A DNA stretch of 64,000 bases, from contig NZ_JACHIV010000001.1 of the NCBI RefSeq assembly GCF_014203325.1, forward strand, positions 372,001-436,000. The letters run 5' to 3'. Shown here piece by piece: positions 46,380 through 53,499 of the stretch. The translations under genes and the position numbers were made by a program. How positions within the stretch are numbered: the stretch's first letter is position 1; each line of letters opens with the position of its first letter. Below the pieces are notes generated by a model, which saw only the letters and a program-made list of their open reading frames with translations, was not told the origin of the DNA and ran no database searches. Source of the stretch: Saccharopolyspora gloriosae (GTDB taxonomy: Bacteria; Actinomycetota; Actinomycetes; Mycobacteriales; Pseudonocardiaceae).

Positions 46380-47519
46380 ATGACCGAGGGGGCGGACGAC
46401 TTCGCGCACCCGTTCGGCCCCATCCCCGGCCCGTCCACCGCTGACTTCCGGCCCGGCCCGCTGCTGCTGCAGGGGCAGGACTACTTCTTCCGCTCCGACG
46501 ACACCAGCCTCGACTTCCAGGAACGCGTGCACAGCGCGGACCTGGTCAACGACGGCGACGGTGACCCGATCCCGTGCGTGCTGGTGCTGGCGCGGGCCGC
46601 GGACATGGAGATGAACGAGCTGTCGCTCGCCCTGGCCGAGCGCGGCATCCGGATGGTCCGCATCGACGCCGACCGCTGCCTGGACATCGCGCTCACCGTC
46701 TACACCGACACCCCGCTGATCGAGTTCGAGCGCTGGCTGCTGCGGCCCGTCGTGGTGTGGCGGCGGCACTTCGACATCACCGCGCTGCCGGTCGACCCGA
46801 CGACGGTGCACGGTGCCTACGTCCGCGAGCAGTGGCGCGCGGTGTCGAACTGGCTGTCCTGCCGGGCCGACTGGGAGCAGATCAATCCGGTGCGCTCCAG
46901 CTCGCACCTGGATCGGCTCACGCAGCTGCGCGACGCCACCGCGTTCGGTTTCCTGGTGCCGCGGACCGCGGTGACGACCCTGCCCGGGCGCAGCCGGCCG
47001 GGCGGTGGCCGGTGCATCGTCAAGACCGCCGGACACCACATGCTGGAGCCCGAACCCGGCGCGCTGCGCGGCCTTTTCCCGCGCCCGCTGGACATCCGCC
47101 ACTCCGCCGAGGCCAGGGAGCCCGCGCCGGTGCTGGTGCAGCAGTTCGTGGACTCCGAGCACGAGATCCGCGCGTTCGTGGTGGGCGACGAGGTCATCGG
47201 CTACCGGGTGGACAAGCTCGACCCGGCGCAGCTGTGGGTGGATCCGGATTCGGTCGTGGTGGAGCGGATCGAACTGCCCTCCGGCCTGGTGACGCGGCTG
47301 CTGGCGCTGTGCCGGTTCTGGCGGCTGCACGTGGCCGCGTTCGACCTGCTGGCCACCGGTTCGGAGCACGTGTTCCTGGAGGTCAACGTCAACTGCGATT
47401 GGCGCTGGTTCGAGCACCGGGCCCAGGACGACGCGGTCTCCACCGCGGTGCACGCCTGGGTCGGGGAGCGGTTCGAGCACCTCGCCGCGTCCGCTCCGGC
47501 GCCGCGGTGGGACCGATGA
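46380..47519 (+). CDS. ATP-grasp ligase of the graspetide (MvdC/MvdD, TgmB) type
   Basis: A 379-residue enzyme expected to activate a carboxylate as acyl-phosphate and form an ester or amide within a peptide. After a preATP-grasp domain (LALAERGIRMVRIDADRC; PVVVWRRHFD, matching the vWyRRP motif of this family) come INPVRSSSHLDRLTQLRDAT and FGFLVPRTAVTT, the nucleotide-binding lysine in GRCIVKTAGHH, QQFVDSEHEIRAFVV, and the metal-binding end HVAAFDLL with VFLEVNVNCDWRWFE. About 60 residues at the N-terminus (with AHPFGPIPGP) are an extension not typical of the family. The start is ATG 46380 after GGAGGACTGGGGCT. No transporter, N-acetyltransferase or methyltransferase lies next to it. Confidence 0.82.
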   Translation: MTEGADDFAHPFGPIPGPSTADFRPGPLLLQGQDYFFRSDDTSLDFQERVHSADLVNDGDGDPIPCVLVLARAADMEMNELSLALAERGIRMVRIDADRCLDIALTVYTDTPLIEFERWLLRPVVVWRRHFDITALPVDPTTVHGAYVREQWRAVSNWLSCRADWEQINPVRSSSHLDRLTQLRDATAFGFLVPRTAVTTLPGRSRPGGGRCIVKTAGHHMLEPEPGALRGLFPRPLDIRHSAEAREPAPVLVQQFVDSEHEIRAFVVGDEVIGYRVDKLDPAQLWVDPDSVVVERIELPSGLVTRLLALCRFWRLHVAAFDLLATGSEHVFLEVNVNCDWRWFEHRAQDDAVSTAVHAWVGERFEHLAASAPAPRWDR

Positions 47520-47696
47520 TCCGCGTCCGCGGTCGAGCACCGCGCGGACGGGGGCACGGCTTGCTCTGCTCGGCGGTTTTCGATCACCGGGAACCAGGTG
47601 CAGAGTCGGTGCGTCCGATCCGGCGACCGAGATCCGGCCCGGCGGTACCGAGCCGGCGTCCAGGACGCGCGTCCCCGGACGTGTGCTGAGGACCCA

Positions 47697-47773
47697 GCCC
47701 CCGTAGCCCAATTGGCAGAGGCAGACGACTTAAACTCGTCAGAGTGTCGGTTCGATCCCGACCGGGGGCACCA
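47697..47773 (+). tRNA. tRNA with anticodon TAA (nominally Leu), class I fold, CCA encoded
   Basis: Acceptor GCCCCCG (47697-47703) pairs with CGGGGGC (47763-47769), discriminator A, then CCA. The anticodon arm GACGA-CTTAAAC-TCGTC gives TAA, reading UUA. T-arm GTCGG-TTCGATC-CCGAC. The variable region is only 5 nt (AGAGT), whereas bacterial tRNA-Leu normally has a long variable arm. The charging identity is therefore uncertain. It lies 177 nt after the ATP-grasp gene. Confidence 0.88.
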
Positions 47774-48012
47774 CGAACCGCGCGTGCACCGCGCGGAACT
47801 CCGCGCCGCGCGGCGTGATCCGCGCCGGCTCGCCGGTCGCGCGGGATCCGCGTGCAGCGAACTCGCCGAGCCCCGGCCGCCGCCCACGAGAGGCCCGGTC
47901 CGGTCCCATTAGGGTCACTACTCCAAGTGATGCAACCGTTGCGCCCGTTCGGTCGTCGCCATTCTGCGGTGCGGTTTCGCCGTTCGGGTCGGGTCCGGTT
48001 TCCGGCAAGGCG

Positions 48013-48045
48013 GATACCCCGACCACCGTGGGTGGTCGGGGTATC
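48013..48045. terminator. Perfect 15-bp hairpin downstream of the TAA tRNA
   Basis: GATACCCCGACCACC (48013-48027), GTG loop, GGTGGTCGGGGTATC (48031-48045). It is very stable and 240 nt after the tRNA; it could end transcription from either side. It has no U-run. Confidence 0.6.
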
Positions 48046-48138
48046 TCCGCGTACTCTCGTGATCGTCGGTGGCGGTCGGTTCGATGCGGGTCGTGACGGG
48101 TCGGACTTCGCCTGCTATCGGCGAGGCCATGTGGTGTG

Positions 48139-48179
48139 GTGTGCCGCTGACGAAACCCCCAGGCACCTCAGCGGCACAC
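48139..48179. other. 12-bp stem-loop in the leader of the nSTAND gene
   Basis: GTGTGCCGCTGA (48139-48150) and TCAGCGGCACAC (48168-48179) form a perfect stem with a 17-nt C/A-rich loop. TTGACT (48190-48195), 18 nt and ACGATT (48214-48219) follow as a possible promoter for the nSTAND gene, so the hairpin may be a second terminator or an operator. The whole interval 47774-48381 contains no convincing ORF. Confidence 0.5.
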
Positions 48180-48381
48180 CTCCCGCCACTTGACTGCTGT
48201 CCGGATCCTTCGGACGATTCGCGCGCTCGACCGTCCGTGGCCCGTTCGGCGCAGCATGTGACAGAGCATGGCAGGCAACGGAGCGGACGTGGACCAGCTC
48301 GCGTCCGGAGCTCGGTGAAGTACCTGCTCAACGGCGGGTACCGGATTTTCCGGTCCGGATCTGGACCGGAGGAGGACGGGG

Positions 48382-51300
48382 ATGACGGACCGGAAAGCGG
48401 GAACTTCGGCGGCGGGCTCCGGCACTCGTGCGCTGTTCGCGGAACGGTTCGCCCTGCTCTACGTCACGGCCGGAGATCCACCGCTGAAGCGGGTCGCCGA
48501 CGCCGTGGAACGGGTCCGGCGGCTCGACGAGCGGGGCAGGCCGATCCGTTCGACGGCCCAGCGGATCAGCGACTGGCGCCGGGGACGCAACGTGCCCGCC
48601 AGGTTCGCGGCCCTGTCGGTGGTGCTGGAGATCCTGATCGGCGAGGCGCGGAAGAACCAGCCGCAGCCCCCGGTGGACGGACTCTACGACCTGGCGGTGT
48701 GGCGGGCCCGGTGGGAGGAAGCGCTGACCAGCCCGCTGGCCGCGCCGGAGGCGCCACCTGCGGCCGAAACCGGTGAGACGAACGGGACTCGGCCGGACGG
48801 CGGCCTGCCGACCGACGAAGGGCTCTGCCCGTACCGCGGGCTGGCCGCGTTCCACGAGGGCGACTCCGGATGGTTCTTCGGCCGGGAACGCGCCACCACC
48901 ACGCTGGTGGAGCGGCTCGCCACCGCGGCCGACGACGGCGGCATCACGATGCTCGTCGGCGCTTCGGGAGCGGGGAAGTCCTCGCTGCTGGGGGCGGGCC
49001 TGCTCCCAGCGCTGACCGGTGGGGCGCTGGCGGACCAGGGGTCCTCCTCGTGGCCGGTGCGGACGATGACGCCGGGCGAGGATCCGCTGCGCTCGCTGAC
49101 CGAGCTGATCCCCGAGCTCAACGAGGTCCTGGCTGCAGCGGAGCGTGACGACGCGGAATCGGACGACGACGACTCCGACGCGGAATTCCGGTTCGCGGAG
49201 TCGGTGCGCGACGCGGTCGCCGGGCACGTGCGGGACGCGGTCGGTGACGAGGCCCGGCTGGTCCTGGTGGTGGACCAGTTCGAGGAGACGTTCACGGTGT
49301 GCCGGGACGAGCACCGGCGAGCCCTGTTCGTGCGGGTCCTGCAGGCCTGCTGCACCACGGGATTCGCGGGCGGCACCTCGCCGGGGCTGGTGGTGCTGGG
49401 GTTGCGCGCCGACTTCTACGCGCGGTGCCTGGACTTCCCCGAGCTCGCGGAAGCGCTGCAGCACCGGCAGATGGTGCTCGGCGCGATGACCGTCGCCGAA
49501 CTGCGCAAAGCCATCACGGGCCCCGCGAAGGCCACCGGGCTGCAGATCGAACCGGGCCTGGTGGACGTGCTGCTGCGCGACCTCGGGGTGAGCGTGGGCC
49601 GCGCCTACGGCAAGCCGTCGCAGCGGGCGTACGACGCGGGGGCGCTGCCGCTGCTCTCACACGCGCTGCTGGTGACCTGGCAGCGCAGGCAGAGCGGCAA
49701 GCTCACCATCGCCGGGTACCGCGCGGCGGGCGGCATCCAAGGTGCGGTGGCCGCCACCGCGGAACGGGCGTGGGCGGAGCTCGCCGAGGACGGGCAGGCC
49801 GCGGCGCGGCAGGTGCTGCTGCGGCTGGTGCACGTCGGCGAGGACACCCAGGACACCCGTAGGCGCGCGACGTACGCGGAGATCGTCGAGCACGCCGAGA
49901 ACCGCGAAGCGGCCCGGCAGGCGCTCAACGTGCTGACGGCGGCGCGGCTGGTGACGCTGGACTCCGAATCGGCCGAGATCAGCCACGAGGCGCTGCTGTA
50001 CGCGTGGCCCCGGTTGCGCGGCTGGATCGACCAGGACCGCGCGGGGAACCTGGCGCGGCAGCGGCTGGAACGCGACGCGGAAGCGTGGCGCCAGGAAGAT
50101 CGGGACGTCTCGCTGCTCTACCGCGGGGCGCGGCTGGAAACCGCCCGGCACTGGGCGGCGCAGGTGGATTCGGCGGAGCTCTCGGCGGTCAGCCACGAGT
50201 TCCTCGCCGCCTCGCTGCGGCACCTGCGCCGGACGGGCTGGTTCCGGCGGGCCACGGCGGCGGCGGTGTGCGTGTTCGCCGCGGTGGCCGCGGTGGCGGC
50301 GGTGCTGGCGGTCCGCGAGCGCGACGACGCCGAGTTCCGCCAGGTGCTCGCGCAGGCCGACCGGTTACAACCGGTCGATCCCTCCGCGGCGGCGAAGCTG
50401 GACCTGGTGGCCAAGCGGCTCCGGCCGGACGACCCGGCGGTGGACACCCGCCTGCTGTCCACCCAGAACTCCGCGCTGGGCACGCCGCTGCACGGGCACC
50501 AGAGCTCGATCTACCTGACCACGTTCAGCCCGGACGGCCGGACGCTCGTGACCGCCGGCTACGACCGGACCGTGCGGCTGTGGGACGTCACCGACCGGAA
50601 CCGGCCGAAGGCCCTGGGCGAGCCGCTGCGGGACTTCGGCAGCTGGGTGACGTCGGCCGTGTTCAGCCCGGACGGGCGGACGCTGGCGGCGGCGGGCGAC
50701 GACCACCGCGTCCGCCTCTACGACGTGGCCGATCCCGCTCGCCCGAAGCCGCTCGGAGCCCCGCTGAGCGCCGACGACGGCACGATCTACCTGATCGAGT
50801 TCAGCCCGGACGGGCGCACCCTGGCCACGGCGAACGAGAACAAGACCGCGCGGTTGTGGAACGTCGCCGACCCGGCCCACCCCGCACCGCTGGGCGGCCC
50901 GCTGACGGGGCACACCGCGCAGGTGCGGACCTTGGCCTACAGCCCGGACGGGCGGACGCTGGCGACCAGCGGTGACGACCGGACCATCCGGCTGTGGAAC
51001 GTGGCCGACCCGGCTCGGCCGGTGCCGATCGGGGCGCCGCTGGAAGGGCACACCGAAGGCATGCACTCGGTGGCGTTCAGCCCGGACGGGCGGACGCTGG
51101 CCTCCGGCAGCGTCGACAAGACGATCCGGCTGTGGGACGTGCACGACCCGGGCGACGTGCGCCAGCTCGGGCCCGCCCTCATCGGGCACGACGCGCCGGT
51201 GTGGTCGGTGAAGTTCAGCCCGGACGGGCGGACGCTGGCCTCCGGCAGCGCGGACAGCTCGGCGTTGCTGTGGAACGTGACCGACCCGTCGAACGCGACG

Positions 51301-52479
51301 CAGATCGGGCAGAGCCTCAGCGCGGGCAGCAGCACGGTGTTCGCCGTCGGCTTCAGCCCGGACGGGCGCACGCTGGCCACCGGCGGCGACGACGGGGCAG
51401 TGCGGTTGTGGTCGGTGCCGGAGCAGGTCCTCGCCGGGCACAGCTCGAGCGTGAACGACGCGGTGTACCGCCCGGACGGCAAGGTCCTCATCACCGCGAG
51501 CGAAGACCGCACGGTGCAGGTGTGGGACACGACGAACCCGCGGCTGCCGCGTCCGCTGGGCGCTCCGCTGACGGTCTACTCCGGCCCGGTCGGTTCGGTG
51601 TACGCGGCGGCGTTCAGCCCGGACGGGCAGGTGCTGGCGACCGGCGGCGGAGCCGGGACGGTGCGGTTGTGGGACATGCGCGATCCGGCGGCGCCGAAAC
51701 CGCTCGGCGCCCCGCTGGAGGTCGGCACCCGGTACATGGGGGAGGTGGCGTTCAGCCCGGACGGGCGGACGCTGGTCACCGGCAACGACGACCTCAGCGC
51801 CCAGCTGTGGAACGTCGAGGACCCGGCGCACCCGGTGCGGGTCGGGACTCCGCTGCTCGGGCACCGCGGCTACATCAACAGCGCCCGGTTCAGCCCGGAC
51901 GGGCGGCTGCTGGCGACCGCCAGCAGCGACGGCACCGTCCGGTTGTGGAACGTCGCCGACCGGGAGCACCCCGCGCTCGTGGGGCGGCCGTGGGACATGG
52001 ACGACTCGGCGACGTACTCCGCGGTGTTCAGCCCGGACGGGCGGACCCTCGCCACCACCGGTGGGGACAAGGCGGTGCGGCTGTGGAACATCGAGAACCC
52101 GGCCGCACCGGAAGAGCTCGGATCGCCGCTGCTCGGGCACTCCCAGAACGTCAAGTCGGCCGAGTTCAGCCCGGACGGCAAGACCCTGGCGACCGGTAGC
52201 GAGGACCGCACCGTCCGGTTGTGGAACGTCGAGGACCCCGAGCACGCCGAGCCGATCGGCATCTCGCTCAGCGCGCACCGCGCGGCGGTGCATTCGGTGG
52301 CGTTCAGCCCGAACGGCGGGTTCGTGGCGTCCGCCAGCGGCGACAACACCGCCTACCTGTGGGACCTCGACGTCGACCGGGCCGTGGAGCGGATCTGCGA
52401 CACCACGCGGGGTGTGCTGACGCGCGCCCAGTGGGAGCAGATGATCCCGCAGGTACCGTACGCACCGCCGTGCGAGTGA
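48382..52479 (+). CDS. nSTAND1 NTPase with HTH-like N-terminus and 14 WD40 repeats
   Basis: A 1365-residue multidomain protein. Residues 1-100 form an HTH-like domain (TAQRISDWRRGRNVPARFAAL). The nSTAND signature CPYRGLAAFHEGDSGWFFGRE starts at about 150, with Walker A GASGAGKSS at about 195 and Walker B LVLVVDQFEE at about 300. A winged-helix/helical region follows with ISHEALLYAWPRLRGWID, then one membrane helix at about 622-648 (AAAVCVFAAVAAVAAVLAV). The C-terminus has 14 WD40 repeats (FSPDGRTLA...VRLWNV), enough for two seven-bladed propellers. STAND ATPases act as ligand-triggered switches in signalling or defence. The start is ATG with GGAGGAGG upstream. TTA codon at 50365-50367. Confidence 0.92.
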   Translation: MTDRKAGTSAAGSGTRALFAERFALLYVTAGDPPLKRVADAVERVRRLDERGRPIRSTAQRISDWRRGRNVPARFAALSVVLEILIGEARKNQPQPPVDGLYDLAVWRARWEEALTSPLAAPEAPPAAETGETNGTRPDGGLPTDEGLCPYRGLAAFHEGDSGWFFGRERATTTLVERLATAADDGGITMLVGASGAGKSSLLGAGLLPALTGGALADQGSSSWPVRTMTPGEDPLRSLTELIPELNEVLAAAERDDAESDDDDSDAEFRFAESVRDAVAGHVRDAVGDEARLVLVVDQFEETFTVCRDEHRRALFVRVLQACCTTGFAGGTSPGLVVLGLRADFYARCLDFPELAEALQHRQMVLGAMTVAELRKAITGPAKATGLQIEPGLVDVLLRDLGVSVGRAYGKPSQRAYDAGALPLLSHALLVTWQRRQSGKLTIAGYRAAGGIQGAVAATAERAWAELAEDGQAAARQVLLRLVHVGEDTQDTRRRATYAEIVEHAENREAARQALNVLTAARLVTLDSESAEISHEALLYAWPRLRGWIDQDRAGNLARQRLERDAEAWRQEDRDVSLLYRGARLETARHWAAQVDSAELSAVSHEFLAASLRHLRRTGWFRRATAAAVCVFAAVAAVAAVLAVRERDDAEFRQVLAQADRLQPVDPSAAAKLDLVAKRLRPDDPAVDTRLLSTQNSALGTPLHGHQSSIYLTTFSPDGRTLVTAGYDRTVRLWDVTDRNRPKALGEPLRDFGSWVTSAVFSPDGRTLAAAGDDHRVRLYDVADPARPKPLGAPLSADDGTIYLIEFSPDGRTLATANENKTARLWNVADPAHPAPLGGPLTGHTAQVRTLAYSPDGRTLATSGDDRTIRLWNVADPARPVPIGAPLEGHTEGMHSVAFSPDGRTLASGSVDKTIRLWDVHDPGDVRQLGPALIGHDAPVWSVKFSPDGRTLASGSADSSALLWNVTDPSNATQIGQSLSAGSSTVFAVGFSPDGRTLATGGDDGAVRLWSVPEQVLAGHSSSVNDAVYRPDGKVLITASEDRTVQVWDTTNPRLPRPLGAPLTVYSGPVGSVYAAAFSPDGQVLATGGGAGTVRLWDMRDPAAPKPLGAPLEVGTRYMGEVAFSPDGRTLVTGNDDLSAQLWNVEDPAHPVRVGTPLLGHRGYINSARFSPDGRLLATASSDGTVRLWNVADREHPALVGRPWDMDDSATYSAVFSPDGRTLATTGGDKAVRLWNIENPAAPEELGSPLLGHSQNVKSAEFSPDGKTLATGSEDRTVRLWNVEDPEHAEPIGISLSAHRAAVHSVAFSPNGGFVASASGDNTAYLWDLDVDRAVERICDTTRGVLTRAQWEQMIPQVPYAPPCE

Positions 52480-52480
52480 G

Positions 52481-53275
52481 TTAGCGGCCGAACAGCCGCC
52501 GCACCCGATCGCCGAAGTCGAGCACCGTCTCGCGGCATTCCCGCAGCGCGTCGGGGTGCGTCCGGGTGTCGGCGAGCGCGGCGCGCCAGCCGTCCCCGGA
52601 CACGACCGGCACGGGGTGGTGGAAGCCGAAGAACTTCGAGGCGAACGGATCGACGACCACGACCCGGCGGCGCATCAGGGTCGCCCAGTAGGCGCCGTGG
52701 TACGAGTTCGTCAGCACCGTCGCGCCGGAGGCGAGGAACGCCAGCGTTTCGCCCAGGTCGTGGTGCTGGTTGGTCAGCAGCGGCAACCCGTCGATGTCGG
52801 CGGGGAACGGGAGCTTCCGGTCGCGGTGGCGGTAGGCGACGATCTCGTGCCGCGGTTCACCGGGGTCGGCGAGCTGCGGCAGCAACGCGCTCACGCACGG
52901 CACCCACTCGTACGGGCCGGGCCCGGTCCGGTCGCGCAGGCCGACCAGGTCGAACCGGTCCAGGTACCCGGGGTCGGTGATGGTGTGGTGCTCGTTGTTG
53001 TTGTGCCCGGCGCCCCAGACGACGAGCTTCGGCGGGCGCAACCCCATCAGCTGGTCGAGCTGGCGGTCGAAGAACCCGGTGCCGATGAGCCCGCCGCCGC
53101 CGTAGATGACGTGGGCGTGGCGCAGCCGGTCCGCGTAGCGCGGGATGTCGTGCTCGATGTCGATCGTGGTGGCGTCGGCCAGCCACGGGAAGTGCTCGGG
53201 GTGGTTCGACGGCGGGCACGCCATGTCGCCGATGTTGTCCGGGTCGCGCCGATGCACAACGAAAATCTCGGTCAT
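52481..53275 (-). CDS. Polysaccharide pyruvyl transferase family protein
   Basis: A 264-residue protein of the CsaB/WcaK-type family, which transfers pyruvate from phosphoenolpyruvate to form ketals on cell-surface sugars. Visible parts are FVVHRRDPDNIGDMACPPSN, YGGGGLIGTGFFD, LVVWGAGHNNNEHH, VGLRDRTGPGPYEWVPC, and TNSYHGAYWATLMRRRVVVVDPF. It is short for the family (usually 300 or more), mainly at the N-terminus. The stop is TAA, only 1 nt from the stop of the convergent nSTAND gene. The start is ATG 53275 with a weak ribosome binding site. The glycosyltransferase upstream on the same strand suggests a shared surface-glycan role. Confidence 0.85.
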   Translation of the reverse strand: MTEIFVVHRRDPDNIGDMACPPSNHPEHFPWLADATTIDIEHDIPRYADRLRHAHVIYGGGGLIGTGFFDRQLDQLMGLRPPKLVVWGAGHNNNEHHTITDPGYLDRFDLVGLRDRTGPGPYEWVPCVSALLPQLADPGEPRHEIVAYRHRDRKLPFPADIDGLPLLTNQHHDLGETLAFLASGATVLTNSYHGAYWATLMRRRVVVVDPFASKFFGFHHPVPVVSGDGWRAALADTRTHPDALRECRETVLDFGDRVRRLFGR

Positions 53276-53308
53276 GGCTTGATTCTGGGGTCGGGGTCTT
53301 TTTGCCTT

Positions 53309-53482
53309 GGTGGTCGGGTGGCGGAACCTCAGCCGGTCTCTCGCTGCGAGATCTTTTTCCCGAGTGGCTCTCCGCCACGAGGGAAAAAGCTGTCCTCGCG
53401 AGAAGAACGCTGAGAACCCGCGGCGGTGCCGGTTGCTCTGGTGGTCGCTGCTCAGCGGCTTCGCCGCTGACAGGACTAGTGA
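53309..53482 (+). repeat. Dispersed intergenic inverted-repeat element, copy C
   Basis: GGTGGTCGGGTGGCGGAACCTCAGC (split here as positions 53310-53334) opens the element. An inner stem CTTTTTCCC (53353-53361) / GGGAAAAAG (53381-53389) with a GTGGC/GCCAC tip follows, then the right outer arm GCGAGAAGAACGCTGAG (53398-53414). The left outer arm has diverged. The right end carries the CAGCGGCTTCGCCGCTG hairpin (about 53452-53468), also seen in copy A and, inverted, in copy D. It lies between two minus-strand genes. Confidence 0.8.
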
Positions 53483-53499
53483 CAACGGCCGGCGTGGGC

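Noticed and set aside
47918-48331. 137-codon minus-strand frame in the tRNA-nSTAND interval
   Set aside because: No ribosome binding site and no protein-like pattern; it is interrupted by strong hairpins.
50365-52293. Repetitive 642-codon antisense frame and apparent tandem array in the WD40 region
   Set aside because: The periodicity is explained by WD40 repeats on the plus strand; there are no spacers of the kind found in a CRISPR array.
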